Shown here in pieces: positions 16,843 through 25,171 of a stretch of DNA of 52,321 nt. Location: assembly GCA_002448815.1 (NCBI GenBank), contig DKAJ01000012.1:1-52321 (forward strand). The letters run 5' to 3'. Positions within the stretch are counted from its first letter, which is position 1. The number at the start of each line of letters is the position of its first letter. A model generated the notes under the pieces. It was given only the letters and a program-made list of their open reading frames with translations, ran no database searches and was not told the origin of the DNA. Both the position numbers and the translations under genes were made by a program. The DNA is from Micavibrio sp. UBA6929 (GTDB lineage Bacteria > Pseudomonadota > Alphaproteobacteria > Micavibrionales > Micavibrionaceae).

Positions 16843-18249
16843 TTACAAGAGCATTAGCGAGGCGAGCCCCAAAAACACAAAGAAGCCCACAATATCGGTT
16901 AGTGTGGTAAGGAAAACCGTCGAGGATACGGCAGGGTCGCTGCCCATTTTATCAATGATAATGGGGATACATGCGCCAAAGAACCCAGCAACAAGCAAAT
17001 TAACGATCATTGACAGGCCAATCACTGTGCCCAGCATCATATTCCCAAACCAAAGCGCCGTAATCACGCCTGCAATCGCGGCAAAAAGAACGCCGTTAAT
17101 TGATCCGATGATGGATTCTTTCCAAATAATACGCCATGTATTCGCCGCAGAGAGCTCACGCATGGCAAGCGCGCGCACCGCAACGGTTAAGGTCTGCGTG
17201 CCAGCGTTCCCGCCCATAGACGCCACAATAGGCATCAAAACGGCTAGCGCAACAATCTGTTCAATTGTTGCATCGAAGAATGAAATCACGATCGAGGCTA
17301 AAATCGCGGTAAGCAAATTCACAAAAAGCCAGCGAAAGCGCGTCCCTGTCGACGACAAAATCGCGCGATAAAGGTCGCCTTGCTCAACACCGGCCATTTT
17401 CAATATATCTTCTTGGGCTTCTTCATCGATAACGTCAATGATGTCATCAATGGTAATGGTTCCGATCAATCGGCCAGCCTCATCAACAACGGCGGCAGAA
17501 ACCAGACTGTCATGACGGAACAGCATCGCAACTTCTTCCTGGTCCATCGAGGCGGGAATTGTTTTAACATCTTTTAAGGAAAGCTCTTCCAGTTTTTCGT
17601 TGCGTTTAGCGCGGATTAACTGGTTCACAGGGACTTGCCCAACAATGTGATAGGCCGGCGTAATGACAAACACATCAAAGAAATCTGCAGGCAAATCGCT
17701 TGAGGCTTCGCGAAGATAATCAATCGTTTTCCCCACTGTCCAAAATTGTGGCACTGCGACGACTTCGCGCTGCATTAATCGGCCGGCGCTATCCTCGGGA
17801 AAGTTAAGGCCTTCTTCGATCGTGACCCGCATAGAGGCCGAAAGTTTGCGAATAACCTCTTGCTGGAACTCATCTTCCAGATCAATAACCAGATCAAGCG
17901 CATCATCACTTTCTAGCCGTGTGATCGTATAGGCAACGCGCTGGGCGCCAATTTGCATCAAGACAAGTTTGCGAAGTTCTGGGTTGAGGTAAGTAAAACT
18001 GTTGGGGTCAATGATTTCAAAGAAGTCATTAAGAAGCGATTCTCTGTCCTCTGTGCGGAGCTTAGCAATCAGATCGGCTGTGTCCGAGGCAGATGACTCG
18101 GTCAAAAACGACGCAATCAAATCAAAGTCATTAATGTTAATGGCTTGTGAGATTTCTAGAATTGTATCGTCATCAAGGCTAGCCGTGGGCAAGACGGTTT
18201 CATCAGGTGGGGCAGGGGCATTAAGCTCAACTTCGATCGGTGTCGTCAT
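16843..18249 (-). CDS. mgtE: Magnesium transporter MgtE
   Basis: Magnesium channel/transporter of the inner membrane. The start at 18249 gives 468 residues and is supported by the ribosome site AAGGAC; a longer frame would run through the terminator hairpin at 18270-18314. Order: an acidic N domain with superhelical repeats (about 10-125), a pair of CBS domains (about 135-255, including VPVNQL and GTITIDDIIDVIDEEA), then about five membrane segments. The pore-helix region PIVASMGGNAGTQTLTV is present. All parts expected for Mg-sensing gating are present. The upstream hairpin may control expression. Confidence 0.95.
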   Translation of the reverse strand: MTTPIEVELNAPAPPDETVLPTASLDDDTILEISQAININDFDLIASFLTESSASDTADLIAKLRTEDRESLLNDFFEIIDPNSFTYLNPELRKLVLMQIGAQRVAYTITRLESDDALDLVIDLEDEFQQEVIRKLSASMRVTIEEGLNFPEDSAGRLMQREVVAVPQFWTVGKTIDYLREASSDLPADFFDVFVITPAYHIVGQVPVNQLIRAKRNEKLEELSLKDVKTIPASMDQEEVAMLFRHDSLVSAAVVDEAGRLIGTITIDDIIDVIDEEAQEDILKMAGVEQGDLYRAILSSTGTRFRWLFVNLLTAILASIVISFFDATIEQIVALAVLMPIVASMGGNAGTQTLTVAVRALAMRELSAANTWRIIWKESIIGSINGVLFAAIAGVITALWFGNMMLGTVIGLSMIVNLLVAGFFGACIPIIIDKMGSDPAVSSTVFLTTLTDIVGFFVFLGLASLMLL

Positions 18250-18267
18250 GATCTTGTCCTTTCCAGA

Positions 18268-18314
18268 TGAAAAAATTAAAAGGCTTGGCCACAAATCAGA
18301 TGCGGCCAAGCCTT
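18268..18314 (-). terminator. Strong Rho-independent terminator between maeB and mgtE
   Basis: Read on the minus strand, AAGGCTTGGCC (18314-18304) pairs perfectly over 11 bp with GGCCAAGCCTT (18290-18280), with a 13-base loop. TTTAATTTTTT follows (18278-18268). It ends the maeB transcript 32 bases after its stop but leaves only about 20 bases before the mgtE start, so mgtE must be reached by readthrough or from an overlapping promoter. Confidence 0.85.
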
Positions 18315-18342
18315 GTATACAATATTTATTCAGGCGTTGAAA
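18314..18342 (-). promoter_or_regulatory. Possible mgtE promoter overlapping the terminator stem
   Basis: On the minus strand, TTTCAA (18342-18337) and TATACA (18319-18314) are 17 bases apart. The predicted start near 18307 lies inside the 5' arm of the terminator. A transcript from it would lack part of that arm and so could escape termination, while maeB transcripts stop. The boxes are imperfect; this is a proposal. Confidence 0.3.
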
Positions 18343-18345
18343 TGC

Positions 18346-20667
18346 CTATTTTTTTTCAGCAATCTGCGCAAGCACAGATGAAATAGCACTTACGTTCAGC
18401 AAGTTACGTGCAGTTGCTGCCGCAGTCATGATTTGTGCTGGTTGCGCCGCGCCCAATAGGATCGGGCCAATTGTAATGCCGTGGCCTAAAACTTTAACCA
18501 TGTTGTAGGCAATATTCGCAGCGTCAACATTAGGCATGATGAACAAGTTCGCCGAACCTTTAAGTGTCGAGTTAGGCAAGATAATGTCACGAATTTCTTG
18601 TGACAATGCTGTGTCTGCCTGCATTTCACCATCAATTTGAAGCTCAGGATCGCGGCGGCGAACCTCTTCATAAGCTTCGCGCATTTTTGTTGCGCTTTCA
18701 GATGGAGCATCACCAAAGTTTGAATGTGCAAGCATCGCAACGCGAGGCTCAATGCCAAAACGGCGCACTTCATCAGCAGCAAGCAATGTCATCTCTGCCA
18801 GTTGCTCGGCTGTTGGGTCTGGGTTGATCTGTGTGTCGCAGAAGAAGTATGTGCCGCGGCTTAGGATCAAGGCGTTGAGGGCTGCTGGCGTTGTAACACC
18901 TTCGCGCAGGCCAATAATGTCAACGACGTCTTTCAAGTGACGGCGGTAACCACCTGTCGCACCACAAATAACCGAATCTGCATCACCTTTTTTCACCATC
19001 ATCGAACCGATAACAGTATTATTTGTACGCAGCGCCGTGCGCGCATAAAATGGTGACACGCCTTTGCGGTCTAACATGTTGTGGTATGTTTCCCAGTAAT
19101 CGCGGTAACGATCATCGTTTTGTGGGTCGACAAGCTCGCAATTTTCGCCTGGCTTAATACGCAGACCAAGACGCTCAATGCGGCTTTCGATAACAGATTT
19201 GCGGCCAATCAAAATAGGCTTGGCAATGTTTTCATCCAAAACAGTCTGGATGCTTTGCAAGACGTGCTCTTCCTCGGCCTCGCAGTATGCGATGCGTTTT
19301 GGATCAGCTTGTGCGCGTGTAATAATTGGACGCATCACAAGTTTAGAACGTGTAAAGAACTGGTTGAGTTTCTCTGCGTAAGCATCCCAGTCTTCGATTG
19401 GACGTGTCGCAACGCCGCTTGCGATGGCGGCTTTGGCAACCGCGATAGGAAGGTCAACGATCAAACGTGGGTCAAATGGTTTCGGGATCAAGTAATCCGG
19501 ACCAAATGTCAGGTTCTCTCCCGCATAAACTTTGCTAAGCTCTGCGTGTGCTTCTTTACGTGCTAATGATGCAATCGCCTCAACGCAGGCAAGTTTCATG
19601 TCTTCGTTAATAGTTGTCGCGCCAACATCAAGCGCACCACGGAAGATGAATGGGAAGCAAAGAACGTTGTTCACCTGGTTAGGGAAGTCCGAACGGCCTG
19701 TGCAAACAATCGCATCAGGCTTTGCTGCCAATGCGTCTTCTGGCATGATTTCAGGTGTTGGGTTTGCAAGTGCCAAAATCAATGGCGCGTCGGCCATGCT
19801 GGCAACTTTTTCTTTATCCATGACGCCTGGACCAGACAGACCAAGGAAGATGTCCGCGCCTGCGATGGCTTCTGAAAGCTGACGGTGCGGCGTATCATTT
19901 GCGAACTGCTCTTTCGCAGGATCCATGCTTTCGTTACGGCCTTTGTAAACAACGCCCTGACGGTCACAAACGATAATGTTTTCTTTTTTGATTCCAAGAC
20001 CAAGCAAAAGCGTCAAACATGCAATCGCAGAGGCACCAGCGCCAGATGCAACCAGTTTAATTTCATCTGCTTTACGGCCAGAATGCTCAAGCCAGTTACG
20101 AACCGCTGCGGTCACGATGATGGCTGTACCATGTTGGTCATCGTGGAAAACAGGAATATTCATGCGCTCACGGATGCGGCGCTCAATTTCAAAACATTCA
20201 GGAGCTTTGATGTCTTCAAGGTTAATACCGCCGTAAGTAGGCTCAAGCGAGCAAACAACGTCAATAAACTTATCAATGCCTTCTTGTGTGTCTGTTGAAA
20301 TATCAACTTCAACGTCAACAGAATCGATGTTTGCGAATTTCTTGAAAAGGACAGATTTACCTTCCATCACAGGCTTGGACGCCAGTGCGCCGATGTTACC
20401 AAGACCAAGAACCGCAGTACCATTTGAGATAACCGCAACAGTGTTACCTTTGGCTGTGTAATCATAAGCCTTCGATGGGTCAGCCGCAATTTCTTCACAA
20501 GGAACCGCAACACCCGGAGAATATGCAAGTGCCAAGTCTTGCTGTGTCGCAAGTGGTGTAATCGGGTTAATAGCAACCTTACCCGGACGACCATTATTCA
20601 TGTGGTAATCCAAAGCCTGTTGGCGGAACGCAGCTTCTTGTGCTTTTTTGTCGTTAGTGTCGGTCAT
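18346..20667 (-). CDS. maeB: NADP-dependent malic enzyme with C-terminal phosphotransacetylase-like domain
   Basis: Oxidatively decarboxylates malate to pyruvate. The start at 20667 gives 773 residues; the frame extends upstream only by crossing the tRNA-Leu gene and is rejected there. The malic-enzyme part (about 1-430) shows TPLATQQDLALAYSPGVAVP, the FHDDQHGTAIIVTAAV metal/substrate region and a nucleotide-binding fold. The second half (about 440-773) resembles phosphate acetyltransferase, which in this hybrid family is thought to be regulatory. A strong terminator follows. Confidence 0.95.
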   Translation of the reverse strand: MTDTNDKKAQEAAFRQQALDYHMNNGRPGKVAINPITPLATQQDLALAYSPGVAVPCEEIAADPSKAYDYTAKGNTVAVISNGTAVLGLGNIGALASKPVMEGKSVLFKKFANIDSVDVEVDISTDTQEGIDKFIDVVCSLEPTYGGINLEDIKAPECFEIERRIRERMNIPVFHDDQHGTAIIVTAAVRNWLEHSGRKADEIKLVASGAGASAIACLTLLLGLGIKKENIIVCDRQGVVYKGRNESMDPAKEQFANDTPHRQLSEAIAGADIFLGLSGPGVMDKEKVASMADAPLILALANPTPEIMPEDALAAKPDAIVCTGRSDFPNQVNNVLCFPFIFRGALDVGATTINEDMKLACVEAIASLARKEAHAELSKVYAGENLTFGPDYLIPKPFDPRLIVDLPIAVAKAAIASGVATRPIEDWDAYAEKLNQFFTRSKLVMRPIITRAQADPKRIAYCEAEEEHVLQSIQTVLDENIAKPILIGRKSVIESRIERLGLRIKPGENCELVDPQNDDRYRDYWETYHNMLDRKGVSPFYARTALRTNNTVIGSMMVKKGDADSVICGATGGYRRHLKDVVDIIGLREGVTTPAALNALILSRGTYFFCDTQINPDPTAEQLAEMTLLAADEVRRFGIEPRVAMLAHSNFGDAPSESATKMREAYEEVRRRDPELQIDGEMQADTALSQEIRDIILPNSTLKGSANLFIMPNVDAANIAYNMVKVLGHGITIGPILLGAAQPAQIMTAAATARNLLNVSAISSVLAQIAEKK

Positions 20668-20735
20668 GATCTTGTGTGTCTCTATTATCGGTTCAAAATA
20701 TTGCAATATAAAAAACGAATGCATCACCCAATAAT

Positions 20736-20823
20736 TGGTGCGGCCGAGAGGACTTGAACCTCCACGGGATTTAACTCCCACAGCGACCTCAACGCTGCGC
20801 GTCTACCATTCCGCCACGGCCGC
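20736..20823 (-). tRNA. tRNA-Leu (anticodon GAG), CCA encoded
   Basis: Read on the minus strand, the gene starts GCGGCCG and ends CGGCCGC, which pair as the acceptor stem, then A and an encoded CCA. The anticodon arm is CAGCG-TTGAGGT-CGCTG, giving anticodon GAG. A long variable arm (TGGGAGTTAAATCCCGT) and the GTTCAAGTC T-loop identify it as a class II leucine tRNA for CUC/CUU codons. It lies upstream of maeB on the same strand. Confidence 0.95.
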
Positions 20824-20920
20824 ACGGATATTAAGCTGGCAAACTAGGGCAGACAGTTAACAGATACCTACCGCGATGACAAGAGTCTTTCATTGCTGCA
20901 CTAGCGAAAAAATCAAACAC

Positions 20921-20948
20921 TTGTCCACCGCAAAGAAAAAGGCTAGAT
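20921..20948 (+). promoter_or_regulatory. Possible lipB promoter
   Basis: TTGTCC (20921-20926) and CTAGAT (20943-20948) are 16 bases apart. Transcription would begin near 20955, only a few bases before ATG 20958, so the mRNA could be leaderless. No ribosome site is seen before the start, which agrees with this. Confidence 0.3.
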
Positions 20949-20957
20949 CAATGCGTT

Positions 20958-21587
20958 ATGGACTGGTTACTCAGCAAAGATTTCGTGCCTTATGATGACG
21001 CCGTTGCGGAAATGGACGCGCGCGTCCAACAAATTCGCAATAATCAGGCGGACGAAGCCGTATGGCTATTGCAGCATCAGCCCTTATATACCGCGGGGAC
21101 AAGCGCCAAAGAAAGTGATCTTCTCGATGCGCGCTTTCCGGTGTATCAAACAGGACGCGGCGGCGAACATACATATCATGGCCCCGGGCAGCGCGTGGCA
21201 TATGTGATGCTGGACCTGAAAAAACGCCAGAGCCAGCCTGATATCAAACATTATGTATGGTCGCTTGAGGAATGGATTATTCGCGCCCTTGCACAATTTG
21301 ATATCAAAGGCGAGCGCCGCGAGGGGCGTGTAGGCATTTGGGTTGTGATGCCAGACGGCAGTGAAAAGAAAATTGCGGCGCTGGGTGTGCGCGTTCGTCA
21401 CTGGATTACATTTCACGGCGTTGCCATTAACCTTAATCCTGATTTATCGCACTTTGGCGGCATTGTTCCATGCGGCCTGTCACAGTATGGCGTCACCAGT
21501 ATTCATGACGTTCTAGGGCATGACAATGTTACCTTTGAAAAACTTGACGAGGCCTTGAAAACGGTATGGAGTGCGGTTTTCGGTTGA
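20958..21587 (+). CDS. lipB: Octanoyl-[acyl-carrier-protein]:protein N-octanoyltransferase
   Basis: Transfers the octanoyl group from acyl carrier protein to lipoyl domains, the first step of endogenous lipoate synthesis. The 209 residues include the substrate motif GRGGEHTYHGPGQ (66-78), the catalytic Lys138 in KIAALGVRV, and the catalytic Cys172 in GIVPCGLSQYGVTS. ATG 20958 is used; ATG 20951 is out of frame. It is divergent from tRNA-Leu/maeB, and its stop overlaps the promoter of the next gene. Confidence 0.95.
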   Translation: MDWLLSKDFVPYDDAVAEMDARVQQIRNNQADEAVWLLQHQPLYTAGTSAKESDLLDARFPVYQTGRGGEHTYHGPGQRVAYVMLDLKKRQSQPDIKHYVWSLEEWIIRALAQFDIKGERREGRVGIWVVMPDGSEKKIAALGVRVRHWITFHGVAINLNPDLSHFGGIVPCGLSQYGVTSIHDVLGHDNVTFEKLDEALKTVWSAVFG

Positions 21588-21612
21588 CATAACGGCGCGC
21601 AGTGTTTATAAC
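21584..21612 (+). promoter_or_regulatory. Sigma-70-type promoter for the gene at 21652
   Basis: A consensus -35 box TTGACA (21584-21589) overlaps the lipB stop codon and is followed after 17 bases by TATAAC (21607-21612). The expected transcript starts near 21619, giving a leader of about 33 bases with the ribosome site GAGAGGG before ATG 21652. Confidence 0.6.
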
Positions 21613-21651
21613 CCTGATTAAATAAATATAAAAAACGAGAGGGTAATAAGC

Positions 21652-22263
21652 ATGAGCACTGATGTCTCTGGCATAAAAACACGTACACCATTAGCATTTC
21701 TATTTATTCAATCTGGCCTGAAAGATGCGCCGGATGTAGACGGTCATTTGTCTGATATCGGCGAGGCACAAGTTAAAAACACAATTGAAACATTAAAAGC
21801 ACGATTGAGCCCAAGTTATGTTGACCTGAATGCAGATGCTGTGCGCGTGATGTCTGCGCCTGACACACATACGCAACAAGTGGCAGAGCTCATCGCAAAA
21901 ACCTTGCAAGGCAACGAAACGCAAGTAGAGATCCCAGTCCAAATCGTTGAAGGCAGTGAAAGTCACGCCTTGCAAGATGAAGGGACGCAGCAAGAGCGTT
22001 TGGCTTTCTATTCAGATGTCGCAGAAAATACAGATGCACAGTATAATACTGTTATCGTTGTCGCATCCGACGCGGCAATAGACGACACAACGCACGCATT
22101 AACAGGCTGTCAGGCGGATTTCGTCGAAGCCGTTACGCATCAAGATGATGATGTCCATGCGCGCATGGTGCGTGTGCCTGATCGCTCTGAGCTAGTCACA
22201 TCTGCCAATGAAGAGGCTGAAGGCCATACGCAATATAACGATTTGCGCGTTTTGGTCATATAA
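21652..22263 (+). CDS. Degenerate histidine-phosphatase-like protein
   Basis: The 203-residue protein follows the secondary-structure rhythm of histidine phosphatases. A strand AFLFIQSG stands where the Arg-His-Gly motif should be, then DGHLSDIGEAQVKNTIETL (helix after the usual Leu-x-x-x-Gly-x-x-Gln), RVMSAPDTHTQQVAELIA (normally Ser-Ser-x-x-x-Arg-x-x-x-Thr-Ala), and VIVVASDAA in place of the second His motif. All catalytic His and Arg residues are missing, so it is probably not a phosphatase but a binding or regulatory relative. It is acidic with no signal peptide. It has its own near-consensus promoter and converges with the formylglutamate gene. The family assignment is by pattern only. 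Confidence 0.5.
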   Translation: MSTDVSGIKTRTPLAFLFIQSGLKDAPDVDGHLSDIGEAQVKNTIETLKARLSPSYVDLNADAVRVMSAPDTHTQQVAELIAKTLQGNETQVEIPVQIVEGSESHALQDEGTQQERLAFYSDVAENTDAQYNTVIVVASDAAIDDTTHALTGCQADFVEAVTHQDDDVHARMVRVPDRSELVTSANEEAEGHTQYNDLRVLVI

Positions 22264-22266
22264 TCG

Positions 22267-23139
22267 TTAATCGGCGGCCATAGGCTTTAACGCGGCCTGT
22301 GCATAATTAATAATAAAGGCGCTGATCAGGCGAATGTCATCTTGGACACGGCTGACATGCGCCTTTTTCTGTCCTGTTTGCTCATCCATATACAGGGATT
22401 TGTTGACCTCAATTTGCAGGCTATGTTTGCCGCGTGCAGGTTCGCTGTATCGCTGCACCAATTCAACACCTTTAAAGGGATCATTGATCGCAACGCTGTA
22501 TCCCATTTTGCGGATATAATCGCGCAGTGCCCGTGTGAAGGCCGGATCGCACGACGTTCCATCACGATCTCCCAATACAAAATCAACGCTGCTGCGCTGA
22601 CGCCCAGAAAACCCCATAGGGCGGCGCGGCTTTGCGGTGCTGTCTGGCATAGAATGGCAATTGATATGCCAGACCTGACCAAACATGTAATGCGCTTCGT
22701 CAATCAAGGCCTCAAGCGCATTATGATAGGGCGTGTAATAACGCGTGATGCGGCGCTCGATCTCTTCTTGGGAAAGGCTGCGCGCGTAAACGGGCACGCC
22801 GGGCTTAACAAGGCGGCGGATCAAACCAATGCCTGCGTCAGAGCGTGCGCTGGGTGCAATCTCGCCGCGCCAATCCTTGCCAAGCAAGGCGATGTCAATA
22901 TCATCGGCGGCGCGGTTGGCATCGATATAACTGCGCGGGAAAAGGGCGCAGAGATAAGCCGCCTGCAAACCCACTGCGCAGCCAAACAATTCATCAACCA
23001 TTTCGTCTTCGCAGCGCTTTAAATCATCGAATGAGCAAGCATAGTCAAAATCAGCAGGATAATGCGCGCCGCTATGCGGTGAATCAAATATAACGGGCGA
23101 TGGCATTTTAGGTTTGAATAGGCTATAAACATCCTGCAT
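22267..23139 (-). CDS. N-formylglutamate amidohydrolase family protein
   Basis: The 290-residue protein shows the PF05013 signatures IFDSPHSGAHYPADF near residue 18-32 and VWHINCHSMPDS near residue 156-167, the metal-binding region of this zinc-dependent amidohydrolase family. Members hydrolyse N-formylglutamate in histidine breakdown or act on other N-acylated amino acids. No hut genes are nearby, so the substrate is open. It is divergent from serS, with about 50 bases between. Confidence 0.85.
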   Translation of the reverse strand: MQDVYSLFKPKMPSPVIFDSPHSGAHYPADFDYACSFDDLKRCEDEMVDELFGCAVGLQAAYLCALFPRSYIDANRAADDIDIALLGKDWRGEIAPSARSDAGIGLIRRLVKPGVPVYARSLSQEEIERRITRYYTPYHNALEALIDEAHYMFGQVWHINCHSMPDSTAKPRRPMGFSGRQRSSVDFVLGDRDGTSCDPAFTRALRDYIRKMGYSVAINDPFKGVELVQRYSEPARGKHSLQIEVNKSLYMDEQTGQKKAHVSRVQDDIRLISAFIINYAQAALKPMAAD

Positions 23140-23190
23140 AAAGCTGTTGTAGCATAAACATTAACGATAGATAAGGTGTAAAGACGACCC

Positions 23191-24462
23191 ATGCATGATT
23201 TAAAATACATCCGTGAAAACCCGACCGACTTTGACGCAGCCATGAAACGCCGCGGGCTAGAGGCTCAATCGCCGTCGATCTTATCCATGGATGAAAAGCG
23301 CCGCGCCGCGCAGACCAAGTTACAAGACATTCAGGCCGCGCGTAATGAAAAATCAAAAATGATTGGCAAGATTAAATCCCAAGGCGGCGATGCACAGGCC
23401 GTGATGGATGAAGTCAGCGCAATGAAAGAAGAAATGGCCGCGCTGGAGGAGCAAGAGCGCACATTATCGGATGAGCTGAACACAATTTTAGCAGGCCTGC
23501 CAAACATGATGGCCTCTGACGTGCCAGACGGCGATGATGAAGACGAGAATGTTGAGGTTCGTAAAGTTGGCGAGGTGAAAGTCGCGTCAGGGCCAGATCA
23601 CGTTGATATCGGTGAAAAACTTGGCCAGATCGATTTTGAAACGGCGGCAAAAATGTCAGGCGCACGTTTTGTGATGTTGCAAGGCGGCTTGGCACGTATG
23701 GAGCGCGCCCTTGCGCAATTCTTCCTTGATACCCACACGGGCGAGCATGGTTATACCGAAGTTTCCGCGCCGCTGCTGGTGCGTGATAATGCACTGTACG
23801 GTACAGGGCAATTGCCGAAATTCTCAGAGGATCTGTTCAAATCCGAAGGCACAGATCACTGGTTGATCCCAACGTCAGAGGTTCCGCTAACAAATATTGT
23901 GGCAGATCTGATTGTAGACGAAGAAAGCTTGCCACGCCGTTATACCGCCTTTACGCCGTGTTTCCGATCAGAAGCTGGATCAGCAGGGCGTGATACGCGC
24001 GGGATGCTGCGCCAGCACCAATTCTATAAGGTTGAAATGGTTGGCGTCACCACGCCCGAAGAATCCGAAGCCGAACATGAGCGCATGGTACAATGTGCCG
24101 AGGCTGTCTTGCAAAAACTGGAAATTCCGTTTCGTACTATCGTTTTGTGCAGCGGTGATACAGGCTTTGGTGCGCGTAAAACATATGACCTTGAAGCATG
24201 GCTTCCAGGGCAGGAAACATACCGCGAGATTTCAAGCGTTTCAAACTGCTGGGACTTTCAGGCGCGCCGCATGAATGCGCGTTGCCGTCCTAAGGGTGAA
24301 AAGAAAACGCGCTTTGTGCATACGCTCAATGGTTCGGGCGTTGCCGTTGGCCGCGCCTTGATCGCCGTGGTGGAAAATTACCATGATCCATCTGATGGCG
24401 GCGTATGGGTGCCGGATGTGCTGAAACCATATATGGGCGGGATTGATAAAATCACGGCCTAA
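23191..24462 (+). CDS. serS: Seryl-tRNA synthetase
   Basis: Charges tRNA-Ser with serine. The 423-residue length is normal. The N-terminal 110 residues form the tRNA-binding coiled coil (many Lys/Glu/Ala/Gln heptads). Class II motifs are visible as FTPCFRSEAGSAGRDTRGM (motif 2) and GSGVAVGRALIAVVENY (motif 3). It starts the block serS-pcm-nlpD, which in many alphaproteobacteria also includes surE; surE is absent here. Confidence 0.97.
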   Translation: MHDLKYIRENPTDFDAAMKRRGLEAQSPSILSMDEKRRAAQTKLQDIQAARNEKSKMIGKIKSQGGDAQAVMDEVSAMKEEMAALEEQERTLSDELNTILAGLPNMMASDVPDGDDEDENVEVRKVGEVKVASGPDHVDIGEKLGQIDFETAAKMSGARFVMLQGGLARMERALAQFFLDTHTGEHGYTEVSAPLLVRDNALYGTGQLPKFSEDLFKSEGTDHWLIPTSEVPLTNIVADLIVDEESLPRRYTAFTPCFRSEAGSAGRDTRGMLRQHQFYKVEMVGVTTPEESEAEHERMVQCAEAVLQKLEIPFRTIVLCSGDTGFGARKTYDLEAWLPGQETYREISSVSNCWDFQARRMNARCRPKGEKKTRFVHTLNGSGVAVGRALIAVVENYHDPSDGGVWVPDVLKPYMGGIDKITA

Positions 24463-24493
24463 CCGCCGCGCCCAGACTAAGGCTTATCCCTCG

Positions 24494-25150
24494 ATGAATA
24501 CCCAAGACACCAATCGCCGCATTCGTCTGATTATGGACCTGCGTAACAAGGGCATTACGGATATGTCTGTCCTTGGCGCGATGGAGCGCGTGCCGCGTGA
24601 TGCCTTCGTGCCTGAGGCCGTGAAAGATCAGGCGTGGGATGATACGGCGCTGCCGATTGGATTGGGACAAACAATCAGCCAGCCATGGGTCGTGGCGAAA
24701 ATGACGCAATCATTGATGCTGTCAGATCGTGATCAGGTGCTGGAAATCGGTACAGGATGCGGATACCAAACCGCAGTGCTGTCGCATCTAGCGCGCCGCA
24801 TTTATACAATTGAACGGCACAAGCCACTCGCCGCCATGGCGCAAGAGCGTTTTGACACCCTCCGCCTGCGGAATGTGACGGCATTATGTGCGGATGGGAT
24901 GAAAGGCTGGCCGCATAAATTGGCCGGTGAAACGCCGCAATTTAACAAGATTATTGTCACCGCCGCCGCGCGCCACAGCCCGCCGCAAGAACTGCTGGAT
25001 CAATTGGCGCTGGGCGGTGTGATGATTATTCCAGTGGGACAACCAGGCGACCAACATCTGCGCGCTTACCGCCGCAAAGAGGGTAATGAATATTCTATCC
25101 AGAACCTTATGCCCGTAAGATTTGTTCCGCTATTGCCTGACATCGCCTAG
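24494..25150 (+). CDS. pcm: Protein-L-isoaspartate O-methyltransferase
   Basis: Repairs isoaspartyl damage in proteins using S-adenosylmethionine. With the start at ATG 24494 it has 218 residues; an upstream extension would overlap serS and lacks a better site. LPIGLGQTISQPWVVAKMT precedes the SAM motif VLEIGTGCGYQTAVLS, both diagnostic of the family. It begins 31 bases after serS, and the nlpD-like gene follows after 21 bases. Confidence 0.95.
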   Translation: MNTQDTNRRIRLIMDLRNKGITDMSVLGAMERVPRDAFVPEAVKDQAWDDTALPIGLGQTISQPWVVAKMTQSLMLSDRDQVLEIGTGCGYQTAVLSHLARRIYTIERHKPLAAMAQERFDTLRLRNVTALCADGMKGWPHKLAGETPQFNKIIVTAAARHSPPQELLDQLALGGVMIIPVGQPGDQHLRAYRRKEGNEYSIQNLMPVRFVPLLPDIA

Positions 25151-25171
25151 CGTGCGTAAAATATCTGCACC

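Noticed and set aside
18250..18309. N-terminal extension of MgtE
   Set aside because: The segment encodes no family sequence and crosses the terminator hairpin; the ATG at 18249 has a good AAGGA site.
20668..20781. N-terminal extension of the malic enzyme
   Set aside because: It overlaps the tRNA-Leu gene and has no malic-enzyme sequence.
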